DNA from: B1SED10-75 sp964636865
Lineage (GTDB): Bacteria; Bacillota; Dethiobacteria; DTU022; PWGO01
NCBI GenBank assembly: GCA_964636865.1
Contig: CAZWVJ010000017.1
Location: 1 to 34,127, forward strand
DNA length: 34,127 nt
Reading direction: 5' to 3'
A model generated the notes under the pieces. It was not told the DNA's origin, made no database searches, and saw only the letters and a list, made by a program, of their open reading frames with translations. Position numbers and translations under genes: made by a program. Positions 24,496 to 32,412 of the stretch are shown here, one piece after another (position 1 is the first letter of the stretch; every line of letters starts with the position of its first letter).

Positions 24496-25479
24496 TTGGT
24501 AGAACTGGATAAACTTCGTAGCACTGCGGCAGAAACCGTTTCACGAGACGATGTCAAGTACCTGCTGGGCTGGCAAAAAGGTACTTTTGGTTACCGGGTC
24601 TCACCTTGCGTGGTGGAAAGCTCTGAGGAAGCAGAAAACTTGGTATTTTCACCTCTTTGCATGTCAAATTTGAGCACCTATTTGACTTTGGCAGAAAAGC
24701 TGCCGGTGCCTAAAGGTGAGCAGCCCGATGATCGTAAAGTAGCGCTTATGGTTAAGGGCTGCGATAGCCGAGCAGTGGCTCAATTATTGACGGAAAAGGG
24801 CATTGAAAGAGATCAGGTAGTGATAATCGGTTGTTCTTGCCGGGGTATTGTTGATTTGAAAAAAGTGAGAGAAAAGTTTCCTGAACCTCTGGATGTTGTA
24901 GACGCGGAATGGAAAGATGATAAGATAGTTTTAAAGCTTCCGGAGGGAGAACAGGAGGTAGCCCGGGATGAGGTCTTGGCGGATAATTGTCTTGTCTGTC
25001 AATATCCCAATCCCGTGATTGCGGACGTTCAGCTGGGAGATGAAGTTGCGCCGGCAGAAAATGCGGACGATGCCGGGGTTAAAGAAATAGAGGATCTTTC
25101 GCTGGAGGATCGCTGGGAATATTGGGAAAAGGAATTTTCCAAGTGTATTCGCTGTTATTCTTGCCGGAATGTCTGCCCTATGTGTTATTGTGATGACTGC
25201 GTGCTGGATAGGCTTTCTCCCACCTGGATTAATCGTTCGGTGAATTACAGTGAGAATACTGTATTTAATCTTTCCCGCGCATTTCACTTGATGGGGCGAT
25301 GTATCGATTGCGGTGAGTGTGAAAGGGTATGTCCCGTGGGATTGCCCCTGGGCAAGCTTAACCGTAAATTAGCCGAGGAAGTCCGTAAAAAATATGATTA
25401 TGAAGCGGGGTTGGATCCTGAGGAGAAACCATTCCAGGCCAGCTACCATCCTGATGATCAGGAAGACTTCATTCTCTAG
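24496..25479 (+). CDS. FlxC-like ferredoxin-type oxidoreductase subunit
   Basis: This is a 327-residue soluble protein. The N-terminal part contains KGCDSRAVAQLL (about 87-98) and IIGCSCRGIVD (about 110-120), seen in formate dehydrogenase/F420-reducing beta-type subunits. Two [4Fe-4S] motifs follow: C217-x2-C220-x2-C223-x3-C227, with three further cysteines just after (CYCDDC), and C269-x2-C272-x2-C275-x3-C279. The TTG start is preceded by GGGAGGGAGG. It sits between the MvhD-like and AsrA-like genes, the position of flxC in flxABCD-hdrABC clusters described for anaerobes. The exact assignment among C-type subunits is by context. Confidence 0.78.
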   Translation: MVELDKLRSTAAETVSRDDVKYLLGWQKGTFGYRVSPCVVESSEEAENLVFSPLCMSNLSTYLTLAEKLPVPKGEQPDDRKVALMVKGCDSRAVAQLLTEKGIERDQVVIIGCSCRGIVDLKKVREKFPEPLDVVDAEWKDDKIVLKLPEGEQEVARDEVLADNCLVCQYPNPVIADVQLGDEVAPAENADDAGVKEIEDLSLEDRWEYWEKEFSKCIRCYSCRNVCPMCYCDDCVLDRLSPTWINRSVNYSENTVFNLSRAFHLMGRCIDCGECERVCPVGLPLGKLNRKLAEEVRKKYDYEAGLDPEEKPFQASYHPDDQEDFIL

Positions 25480-25491
25480 AGGTGGGTGAAT

Positions 25492-26508
25492 ATGTCCGAG
25501 AAGATACTAAATAAAGATAATTGGTCAGAGTTTGTGAATAATCTAGCCTCCTCGCAGAAGGTATGGGTGATGGCCGGTGAAGAAGCGGTTGAGTTTGCTC
25601 CTTTAAAAGAGGGTGTTACGGAAGCGGAAGGGGTTCTGAATACCACCGTTCCGCCGAAGAATGTAGTTTTCCCGCAAACGGAAACGCTTTTCAGGTTTAT
25701 GTACGGCCAGAAGGAGGTTGAAGAGTTACCGGAAGAAGCAGAAGAGATGGTTGTCGTGGGAATTCGTCCTTGTGATGCCCGGGCTATGAGCATAGTGGAT
25801 AACCTTTTTTCCTGGGACGAGGATGATACCTATTACTGGGATAAAAGAGAAAAGACCACCCTTATCGGGTTAGCTTGCAATGAACCCGAAATTAACTGTT
25901 TTTGCACATCCCTGGAAGGAAGCCCGGCATCCACAGAAGGACTGGATGTTATAATGGCTGATCTGGGTGATAAGTATTACCTGCAAGGTCTTACCGACAA
26001 GGGTAAGAAAGTGCTGGAAGGTGTTTCGGGGCAGTTAAGCGATGCTTCCGACGCAGATAAGAAGGCATTTCAGGAGAATGTTGAATCGGCAGAAAAGAAA
26101 ATTAAACGAAACATTGATACCACGGGTATCCCGGAAGGGCTTCCGCAGCTGTGGGACCACGAACTATGGCAGGAGGTTTCAAATGGATGCCTGGGCTGCG
26201 GGACATGTACTTACCTGTGTCCAACGTGCCATTGCTTTGACATCCAGGACGAATTGGAAGGGTATAACGGTAGGCGCTGCCGCATGTGGGATTCCTGCAT
26301 GTTTTCAGAGTATACCCTCCATGCTTCCGGCCATAATCCCCGTCCTACCCGGCGGGAAAGGACGCGTAATCGAATCAATCACAAGTATAATTACTTTGTA
26401 GAGAAATTCGATAGAATCGCTTGTGTAGGATGCGGCCGCTGTATTAACCAGTGCCCGGTTAATATAGATATCATTAACATTCTTTCAAAGGTCAAGGAGG
26501 CGCTATGA
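25492..26508 (+). CDS. FlxB/AsrA-like iron-sulfur subunit
   Basis: This protein of 338 residues resembles sulfhydrogenase beta, anaerobic sulfite reductase subunit A and FlxB. VVGIRPCDARAMSI (about 92-105) is a family hallmark. The C-terminal third has two ferredoxin motifs, CLGCGTCTYLCP (with TCHCFD following) and CVGCGRCINQCP. It should pass electrons between the NAD-binding subunit and the other Fe-S subunits. Start: the frame extends to a GTG at 25486, but ATG 25492 lies 6 bases after AGAGGTGG. Its stop overlaps the start of the next gene by 4 bases (ATGA). Confidence 0.85.
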   Translation: MSEKILNKDNWSEFVNNLASSQKVWVMAGEEAVEFAPLKEGVTEAEGVLNTTVPPKNVVFPQTETLFRFMYGQKEVEELPEEAEEMVVVGIRPCDARAMSIVDNLFSWDEDDTYYWDKREKTTLIGLACNEPEINCFCTSLEGSPASTEGLDVIMADLGDKYYLQGLTDKGKKVLEGVSGQLSDASDADKKAFQENVESAEKKIKRNIDTTGIPEGLPQLWDHELWQEVSNGCLGCGTCTYLCPTCHCFDIQDELEGYNGRRCRMWDSCMFSEYTLHASGHNPRPTRRERTRNRINHKYNYFVEKFDRIACVGCGRCINQCPVNIDIINILSKVKEAL

Positions 26509-27353
26509 AAAACAACGGTAATCCTTATATACCATATGCTGCTACCGTTGAAGACGCCTGGTACGAAACTTACGGCGAACGTAGTATAAAAACTTTCCGG
26601 GTGGTCTTTGACGACAAGGAGGTAAGAGAAAGTTGGGAGCACTTCCCGGGGCAGTGTGCTATGATAGGCATTCTCGGGATAGGAGAAAGCATGATTTCTA
26701 TTTCCAGTTCTCCCACGGAAGGGGATTTCCTGCGCTTTTCGGTGATGCGTATGGGTAAGGTGACCCAGGCGCTGCACCAATTGGAAGCGGGAGACAAAAT
26801 GACGGTAAGAGGCCCGTATGGCAACAATTTCCCCGTGGATGACTGGAAAGGCAAGAATATTATCACTATCGGGGGTGGCATTGGGCAGGCGCCGCTGCGC
26901 CCCATAGTAGAGTACGTAAAAGCCAACAAAGATGATTACGGGGAGCTGACCACTATTTATGGTTCTCGCTCCTCTAATGATCTTTGCTTCAGGAACGAAT
27001 TTGAAAATATGATGGAAGATGAATCGGTATGCTGTCATCTTTCTGTTGATGTGGAAGAAGAGGGTTGGCCTCATTTTGTCGGTTTTGTGCCCACCCTTTT
27101 GATGGAAGTGAATCCATCACCGGAAAATGCTATTGCCATTACCTGCGGCCCGCCTATTATGATCCGTTTTGTCCTGGAAAACCTGAAAAAATTGGGCTTT
27201 GAGGACGATCAAATTTATACTACCCTGGAAAACCGCATGAAATGCGGCATTGGGAAGTGCGGCCGCTGTAATGCCGGCAACCTTTACGTATGCAAAGACG
27301 GGCCTGTTTTTACTTATGCCAAGCTAAAAGAAGTAACCGAAGCTTTTGCGTAA
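26505..27353 (+). CDS. FlxA-like FAD/NAD(P)-binding subunit
   Basis: This 282-residue protein belongs to the ferredoxin-NADP reductase superfamily near PyrK, AsrB and sulfhydrogenase gamma. Seen: the FAD-binding region SISSSPTEGDFLRFSV (about 65-80), the NAD-binding ITIGGGIGQAPLRPIVEY (about 121-138), CGPPIMIRFV (about 213-222), and a C-terminal [2Fe-2S] motif CGIGKCGRC...VCKDGPVF. It is probably the NADH entry or exit point of the complex. It is coupled to the previous gene by a 4-base overlap and is the last gene of the operon; a strong terminator follows at 27497. Confidence 0.87.
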   Translation: MKNNGNPYIPYAATVEDAWYETYGERSIKTFRVVFDDKEVRESWEHFPGQCAMIGILGIGESMISISSSPTEGDFLRFSVMRMGKVTQALHQLEAGDKMTVRGPYGNNFPVDDWKGKNIITIGGGIGQAPLRPIVEYVKANKDDYGELTTIYGSRSSNDLCFRNEFENMMEDESVCCHLSVDVEEEGWPHFVGFVPTLLMEVNPSPENAIAITCGPPIMIRFVLENLKKLGFEDDQIYTTLENRMKCGIGKCGRCNAGNLYVCKDGPVFTYAKLKEVTEAFA

Positions 27354-27366
27354 TGCCTAAAAAAAG

Positions 27367-27488
27367 GTGTCAGGCCTTGACATTGACACAAATAAAAAAT
27401 TGAGAAAATTTAGACCTAGCTTAAAATAATACTTCAGGCTTAAATAGTTTATCTACTTCAAAGGCGGTGCCTGATGTGAATGTCAAGG
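27367..27488. repeat. MITE-like repeat, second family, copy 2 (complete)
   Basis: TCAGGC (27370-27375) and GCCTGA (27469-27474) are inverted, as are CCTTGACATTGACAC (27375-27389) and GTGAATGTCAAGG (27476-27488, one mismatch/gap). GTGTCA and TGACAC also form a local hairpin at the left end (27368-27389). The interior is AT-rich and shared with the copies at 9226 and 27543. The repeat sits between the operon's last stop and its terminator. Confidence 0.7.
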
Positions 27489-27496
27489 TTGTTTGG

Positions 27497-27533
27497 GAAC
27501 CGGATAATGCGATTATCCGGTTCTTTTTTTTTT
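27497..27533 (+). terminator. strong rho-independent terminator of the Etf-Hdr-Flx operon
   Basis: A perfect 12-bp stem GAACCGGATAAT (27497-27508) / ATTATCCGGTTC (27512-27523), loop GCG, then ten T (27524-27533). Confidence 0.95.
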
Positions 27534-27542
27534 ATAAAGTAG

Positions 27543-27648
27543 GTGTCAGGCCTTGACATGGACACAAAAAAAATTGAGAAAGTTTGGTTATAGGTTAAAA
27601 AGAAAAAATCAGGCTTAAATTGTTTCTATTTTTCAAGGGTGGTTATGT
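27543..27648. repeat. MITE-like repeat, second family, copy 3 (right end eroded)
   Basis: GTGTCAGGCCTTGACATG begins the copy at 27543, and AATTGAGAAAGTTT and ATCAGGCTTAAATTGTTTCT follow as in copy 2, but the GCCTGA right end is missing. After it, the space to 27878 has an 8-bp hairpin CTTATGCT/AGCATAAG (27684-27714) with a T6 run 10 bases later, possibly a weak attenuator, and no gene. Confidence 0.6.
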
Positions 27649-27878
27649 TAAATTTTATTCCTTGCGGAAAGGTGTGAAAAAATCTTATGCTGAAGTTTCG
27701 TTAAGTAGCATAAGCGCCGAGAAATTTTTTGAAGTATGTGATAAGATAATAGTAGTTAATTAGTAGCTAAACTATATAAAAACTTAAGTTAATTAGAATA
27801 AAAAATATAACTTAGACGAATAACTGCATCATCGGAGGTAACTAAATATTTAGGATTTTTTATAGGAGGGGAATGAGC

Positions 27879-28355
27879 ATGGAGCGTGTGGGACTTATAG
27901 TGGAAAAAAAGGGCGAAACAGCAATGGTGGCAATGCGCAGGCATGAGGCTTGTAAAAAGTGCGGCGGCTGCGGCGGGTTTATTAACGTTGATGATAAAGA
28001 TAAAGAAAAGTTTGAAGTTAAAAACCCCATTAATGCAAAAGAAGGCCAGCTGGTTAATGTTGAGGTAGATGATGCCCAGATGCTTCGTTTTTCCTTTGTG
28101 CTATACATGCTCCCTGTGATAGCGCTTTTGGTGGGAGTCTTTGGTGGTATTGCCTTTGACCGCCTTTTTAACTATAGGGGGGATGAAATTTTATTGTCGG
28201 TGGGTATTGGAGTGGTGCTCATGCTAGCTGTGATTGTTGGAATTAGAGTATGGAACAACAGGCTGGAAGATGAGAAACGTTACCTGCCGGTTATAAAATC
28301 ACTGGCTGAGGCGGCGGAGGATGAGTGTGAAGCAGATGTGCCTTCAGATTATTAA
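27879..28355 (+). CDS. RseC/MucC-family membrane protein (SoxR-reducing type)
   Basis: This is a protein of about 158 residues. The N-terminal soluble part has a cysteine cluster CKKCGGCGGF (25-34) and a VKNP...GQLVNVEV strand pattern. Two membrane helices follow: about 70-94 (FVLYMLPVIALLVGVFGGIA) and about 105-126 (ILLSVGIGVVLMLAVIVGI). The tail is acidic. This is the RseC layout, whose members modulate sigma-E or reduce SoxR together with Rnf-like proteins. In Firmicutes the role is unclear, and a redox task next to the electron-transfer operon is inference. The second ATG (27879) is chosen because AGGAGGGG is 7 bases away; the first ATG at 27873 would be one base away. Confidence 0.82.
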   Translation: MERVGLIVEKKGETAMVAMRRHEACKKCGGCGGFINVDDKDKEKFEVKNPINAKEGQLVNVEVDDAQMLRFSFVLYMLPVIALLVGVFGGIAFDRLFNYRGDEILLSVGIGVVLMLAVIVGIRVWNNRLEDEKRYLPVIKSLAEAAEDECEADVPSDY

Positions 28356-28384
28356 GACAATATTCTTCGCAAGGCAAGTGGAAA

Positions 28385-28464
28385 GGCAAGGGGACGGTTC
28401 CGTTGCCTGCAAGCTACGTGGCGGTTCGTAAGGAAAAGGCAAAGGAACCGTCCCCCTGCCTGCC
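28385..28464. repeat. pair of inverted GGAACCGTCCCC repeats forming a long palindrome
   Basis: GGGGACGGTTCC (28390-28401) and GGAACCGTCCCC (28444-28455) are inverted, each within AGGCAA/TTGCCT-type arms, so the whole block can fold into one long stem. The linker GCAAGCTACGTGG also occurs (as GTAAGCTACGTGG) at about 6711-6723. It separates two convergent genes and could serve as a bidirectional 3'-end structure. Confidence 0.8.
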
Positions 28465-28514
28465 CCTGCCTGAACGATTTTGCCTATTACCCCGGTAAAA
28501 AAATCAACTATATA

Positions 28515-29453
28515 TCATTCCGGAGAGTTTTCCCTGTTGTGGGGATCGAGATGAACAACGCAGTGACAGCTGTTTTTTTCCCGCAGGTTGTTTTCTACCC
28601 TATGCGCAATGTCATGGGCTTCATGCATGCTTAAGTTGCCGTCTACTTCTATGTGAACGGTGATAGATTTGTGAGCTCCATAATCATGTATATGCAAATT
28701 ATGGGCGCTAAGGACACCTTTTGTATTCAAAATGGAATCAAGTATTTGAGCGTGGGTTTCATCGCTGGGGGCGGCTCCCATCAATCTGTTAATGGAATTG
28801 TGGGCGATTTTGATTCCGGTGTAAATTACATAAGCGGCTACGCCGAAGCCAAAAATGGAATCCAGGTAACCCATGTTAAAGTAAGCGCCGGTAATGGCTA
28901 TCAAGACTGCCAGGGTGGTAAGGCTATCGGTGCGGTGATGCATGGCATCTGCCAGGAGAGTATCTGAGTCAATTTTTTTAGCGGCGGCGATAGAAAAATG
29001 ACATAAAAATTCCTTGAAGATAATGGTAAATAAGACCAGAAATATGGCAATCAGGCTGGGTTCCATGACTACGCCTGCCATTAAACGGTCATAGGCGGTT
29101 AAAATAAAAGAAACCCCTGCCCCTATGAGCATTAAGGCGATGATTAGACCGGCGAGATATTCTACGCGTCCGTGGCCGAAGGGATGCTGGTCATCTGCTT
29201 CCTTTTTGGAAACGCCAAAACCGATTAGGACAACGGCAGAGGTGGCGATATCTGAAATTGTATGCATGGCATCGGCCAAAAGTGAAATGCTGCCGGTAAA
29301 AAGGCCGCAGAGAACTTTTACCAGGGCAATGATCAAATTGCCTGACATGCTTACCCAGCCTTCAATAATTCCCACACGTGCCCGTTCATCAATTAATTTC
29401 AGGTTGCGCTCTCGTATGAATTTTTCTAAAAGTGCCTGGGCCGGCTTTTTCAT
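28515..29453 (-). CDS. cation diffusion facilitator family transporter
   Basis: This is a 312-residue membrane protein that exports divalent metals (Zn, Fe, Co or Mn) in exchange for protons. The N-terminal segment has about six hydrophobic helices. Metal-site patterns are H64-x3-D68 in LLADAMHTISD and H172-x3-D176 in ADAMHHRTD, with HPFGHGRVEYLAGL (90-103) between them. A cytoplasmic C-terminal domain includes HNLHIHDYGAHKSITVHIEVD and ends HCVVHLDPH, typical of the dimerising CDF domain. The ATG at 29453 has AAAGGATG at good spacing; the frame continues upstream to 29597, but that part is promoter DNA. It is divergent from the lysine operon. The metal is not determinable. Confidence 0.92.
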   Translation of the reverse strand: MKKPAQALLEKFIRERNLKLIDERARVGIIEGWVSMSGNLIIALVKVLCGLFTGSISLLADAMHTISDIATSAVVLIGFGVSKKEADDQHPFGHGRVEYLAGLIIALMLIGAGVSFILTAYDRLMAGVVMEPSLIAIFLVLFTIIFKEFLCHFSIAAAKKIDSDTLLADAMHHRTDSLTTLAVLIAITGAYFNMGYLDSIFGFGVAAYVIYTGIKIAHNSINRLMGAAPSDETHAQILDSILNTKGVLSAHNLHIHDYGAHKSITVHIEVDGNLSMHEAHDIAHRVENNLREKNSCHCVVHLDPHNRENSPE

Positions 29454-29484
29454 CAATGCGTCATCCTTTAAGTTCTTTATCCCT

Positions 29485-29513
29485 ATTATACATGATATTT
29501 GTTCACATGCTAA
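29485..29513 (-). promoter_or_regulatory. candidate promoter of the CDF transporter
   Basis: On the minus strand TTAGCA, 17 bases, then a perfect TATAAT, about 32 bases before the start codon. This supports the shorter start at 29453. Confidence 0.5.
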
Positions 29514-29624
29514 TATTGATGTATTTATTACAATGATAATGAGGGATTTTTTAGGGAAATTCTTGAAAGTTAAATGTTTTATTATGACGGTGAGCACTTG
29601 ACCTTTGTTGAAAAAAATTTATGC

Positions 29625-29653
29625 TTGTTTTGATAATGATGTCGTGTTACAAT
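29625..29653 (+). promoter_or_regulatory. candidate promoter of the lysine riboswitch operon
   Basis: TTGTTT (29625-29630), 17 bases, TACAAT (29648-29653). The start point at about 29660 would place the riboswitch at the very 5' end of the transcript, as expected. Confidence 0.55.
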
Positions 29654-29674
29654 ACGAAAAGAATTTAAAATGGA

Positions 29675-29908
29675 AATACCTCATCTCGCTTAGAGGTGGG
29701 GTAGAGGCGCGGCACGCCATGAGTATATTTAGGGAAGGGTAAGGGACCCTGATGAAATAAATGAAAGGGGCTGCCGCCGAAGTTCCCGGTTTCCCGGAGC
29801 CGGGTTCTGGGTCGCCATGCGAAGAGCTGGCGGACTGTCACTACGGGTTTGGCCTTGGGCCTGTGGTGGTGAGCTATCTCGCGTAAGCTGAAGAGAGGTG
29901 TAGGTATT
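29675..29908 (+). ncRNA. lysine riboswitch (L box)
   Basis: Closing stem P1 is AATACCT (29675-29681) with AGGTATT (29902-29908). Conserved L-box core elements are visible: TAGAGGCGC at 29702-29710, GAGTATATTTAGGGAAGGGT, GAAAGGGGCTGCCGCCGAAG (29763-29782), and TGTCACTACGGG at about 29836-29847. The length and five-helix layout fit. It precedes lysA and is followed by a terminator, so lysine should shut off lysA-dapF-dapL(-asd) by premature termination. Confidence 0.93.
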
Positions 29909-29919
29909 ATTATCATCAT

Positions 29920-29948
29920 CGGCTAGCGCGTAAAGGTTAGCCGTTTTT
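29920..29948 (+). terminator. riboswitch-controlled intrinsic terminator
   Basis: CGGCTAGC (29920-29927) pairs with GGTTAGCCG (29936-29943, one wobble), loop of eight bases, then TTTTT (29944-29948). It lies 47 bases before the lysA start and 11 bases after riboswitch P1, so it is the expression platform. Confidence 0.88.
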
Positions 29949-29995
29949 ATGTTTATGAGAGTTTTTTAGAAATTATTGATAAGGAGTTGGAAAAA

Positions 29996-31327
29996 ATGAT
30001 TTTTCAAGAATGGCTTCAGGTAAATGCTCAAAACCACCTGGAAGTAGAAAATTACGATCTGGTAAACCTGGCGCAAGAGTATGGCACTCCTCTTTATGTT
30101 TATGATGAGGAGCAAATTCGTCAAAGGTGCAGGGCTTATCTTTCCACCTTAAAAGATTCTTATCCCCAGGGAAATGGAGAGGTCATTTATGCAGGGAAAG
30201 CTTTTCTTATCGGAGCTATGTGCTGTTTGTTGGAAGAAGAAGATATATCCCTGGATGTGGTTTCCGGGGGAGAGCTTTACACGGCTTTGAAGGCAGGATA
30301 TCCCATGGAGCGGGTTTATTTCCACGGCAACAATAAAACCCCGGAAGAGCTGAAAATGGCATTGGACCATGGGGTAGGTCGGATAGTTGTGGACAGCCTC
30401 ATGGAGTTAGAGCTTTTAAGTGAAATTGCCGCCGCCAAAGGGGAAGTGGCGGAAATACTACTCCGGGTGAAGCCGGGAGTTGCACCTCACACCCATAATT
30501 ATATTCAAACGGGCCAGATTGATTCCAAGTTTGGTTTGGGAATTGATGATGGACAGGCGATGGAGGCGGTGAAGCAGGCTTTTGATTCTTCTCATCTTTC
30601 TTTGCGGGGAATCCACTGTCATATCGGCTCGCAAATATTTGACTGGGAGAAGCCCTTTCGCCTGGTAGCCCAAAAGATGGTGGGCTTTTTGCAGGAAGTG
30701 AAGGAAGCTACCGGGGTGGAGCTGGGCGAGTTGAACACGGGAGGTGGCCTGGGAATACGCCATAATTCCCAAGATTTATTTGTCAAAATAGAAGATTTTG
30801 TGCGAGGACTCGCCGAAGCGGTGCGGGAGGAGTGTGAAAGGTATGCCTTCCCCCTGCCGCGTCTGATGATGGAACCGGGGCGTTCTATTATCGGAGAGCC
30901 GGGATTAACTTTATACACGGTGGGGACTATCAAAGAAATTACCGGTGTGCGGACGTATGTGTCAATAGATGGTGGGATGATGGACAACCTGAGGCCGGCG
31001 TTATACGGCGCGGTTTATGAGGGGGTTTTGGCCAATCGGGCGGGTTCCCCGCCGGAGCTTACGGTTACTGTTGCCGGGAAGGCCTGTGAGTCGGGGGATA
31101 TTTTGATTAAGGATTTACAGATTCCCCGTCCTCAAAAAGGCGACATCATGGCCGTTTTTAGTACGGGGGCTTATACATTTTCCATGTACAGTGATTATAA
31201 CCGAAATCTTCGCCCGGCGGTAGTGTTTGTTCGCCAGGGCAAGGCGGAAACGGTGGTAAGCGGGGAAACGTATGAAGAGAAGGTGCAGGGTGAAGTAATT
31301 CCACCTCATCTACGGAAAGGGAAATAG
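29996..31327 (+). CDS. lysA: diaminopimelate decarboxylase
   Basis: This 443-residue PLP enzyme performs the last step to lysine (meso-diaminopimelate to lysine plus CO2). Seen: the PLP lysine K68 in VIYAGKAFL, DVVSGGELYTA, HCHIGSQIFD (about 203-212), the glycine loop NTGGGLG, EPGRSI (about 293-298) and the substrate cysteine in CESGDI. It is a fold-type III barrel enzyme of normal length. ATG 29996 is chosen because AAGGAG is 9 bases upstream; the TTG at 29987 overlaps that site. First gene behind the lysine riboswitch, 11 bases from dapF. Confidence 0.95.
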   Translation: MIFQEWLQVNAQNHLEVENYDLVNLAQEYGTPLYVYDEEQIRQRCRAYLSTLKDSYPQGNGEVIYAGKAFLIGAMCCLLEEEDISLDVVSGGELYTALKAGYPMERVYFHGNNKTPEELKMALDHGVGRIVVDSLMELELLSEIAAAKGEVAEILLRVKPGVAPHTHNYIQTGQIDSKFGLGIDDGQAMEAVKQAFDSSHLSLRGIHCHIGSQIFDWEKPFRLVAQKMVGFLQEVKEATGVELGELNTGGGLGIRHNSQDLFVKIEDFVRGLAEAVREECERYAFPLPRLMMEPGRSIIGEPGLTLYTVGTIKEITGVRTYVSIDGGMMDNLRPALYGAVYEGVLANRAGSPPELTVTVAGKACESGDILIKDLQIPRPQKGDIMAVFSTGAYTFSMYSDYNRNLRPAVVFVRQGKAETVVSGETYEEKVQGEVIPPHLRKGK

Positions 31328-31338
31328 GAGGCCCGAGA

Positions 31339-32169
31339 ATGAATTTTACGAAGATGCATGGGCTGGGCAATGATTTTATTATAGTAGAAGATTTGGACTT
31401 GCAGGTAAGCGATCCTTCTGCCCGGGCGCAGGATTTATGCCGGCGGCGCTGGTCGGTGGGGGCTGACGGTTTGGTGCTTATTCAGCCTTCCGCAGAAGCT
31501 GATTATCGCATGCGCATTTTTAATGCTGACGGCAGTGAAGCGGAAATGTGCGGCAATGCCCTGCGCTGTGTTGCTTCCTATATTAAAGAGCGGTTTGATA
31601 CCGGTGAACGCCTGGTTATTGAGGTCGGCGGCACGCAAAAAAATACGCTGCTGCTGCCGGATGGAATGGTGAGGGTTAATATGGGGGTGCCGGAGTTGAG
31701 AAGTGATTTAGTTCCTGTTTCCGGGGCGAGCCGGCAAGTTGTTAATGAGGAAATTACGGCGGGAGATGACACTTTTTATTTCACGGCGGTGGGTATGGGA
31801 AATCCCCACTGCGTTATTTATCCTGATAATGCCGATACTATCTCCCTGGAAACGGTGGGGCCCTTGTTGGAACATCATTCTATGTTCCCCCGGCGAGCGA
31901 ATGTAGAATTTGTAAAGATGATAAACCCGCAGCGGATAGAGGTAAATGTGTGGGAAAGAGGTGCCGGCAGAACCCTTGCTTGCGGAACCGGAGCTTGCGC
32001 GGCAGTGGTAGCAGGGGTGCAGTTAGGCAGGTTGGATGGCAAGCATCCTGTGGAGGTATTTTTACCGGGAGGGATGCTGCGGATTCAATGGAAGGAAGAT
32101 GGGGAAATACTAATGGAAGGGCCGGTGAAAAAGGTATTTGAGGGGGAAGTGCATGGAGAGGAACAATAA
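31339..32169 (+). CDS. dapF: diaminopimelate epimerase
   Basis: This 276-residue cofactor-independent epimerase converts LL- to meso-diaminopimelate. Start MNFTKMHGLGNDFI is diagnostic. The two catalytic cysteines are visible, C71 in AEMCGNALR and C215 in LACGTGACAA, as is WERGAGRT just before the second. The ATG has AGGAGG upstream. It lies between lysA and dapL in the riboswitch operon. The 243 bases after it (32170-32412) are A- and G-rich with no gene or clear terminator, so read-through to dapL is likely. Confidence 0.96.
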   Translation: MNFTKMHGLGNDFIIVEDLDLQVSDPSARAQDLCRRRWSVGADGLVLIQPSAEADYRMRIFNADGSEAEMCGNALRCVASYIKERFDTGERLVIEVGGTQKNTLLLPDGMVRVNMGVPELRSDLVPVSGASRQVVNEEITAGDDTFYFTAVGMGNPHCVIYPDNADTISLETVGPLLEHHSMFPRRANVEFVKMINPQRIEVNVWERGAGRTLACGTGACAAVVAGVQLGRLDGKHPVEVFLPGGMLRIQWKEDGEILMEGPVKKVFEGEVHGEEQ

Positions 32170-32412
32170 AATGAGAAGAAGTGGGGATAAGGGAGGATAA
32201 AAGAGGAATAGAAAGATAAAGAGAGTAAAACCAGATGAAAAAAGAATAATCCAGTAAGTAAGAGTTAAGCAAGAAAAAATTAAGTAAGTAAGAAAAGCAA
32301 GAATGGGGCAGGGGATTTAATGCATTTTGTTATGAAAAATAAAGAATTAGTGAAATATTAGTAAAAAATAAGTGAAAAATTAATGAAGAATTAATTGAGG
32401 AGGTTGATTCAG

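Noticed and set aside
29454..29597. 48-residue hydrophobic N-terminal extension of the CDF transporter
   Set aside because: It overlaps a good minus-strand promoter (TTAGCA-17-TATAAT), and ATG 29453 has its own ribosome site.
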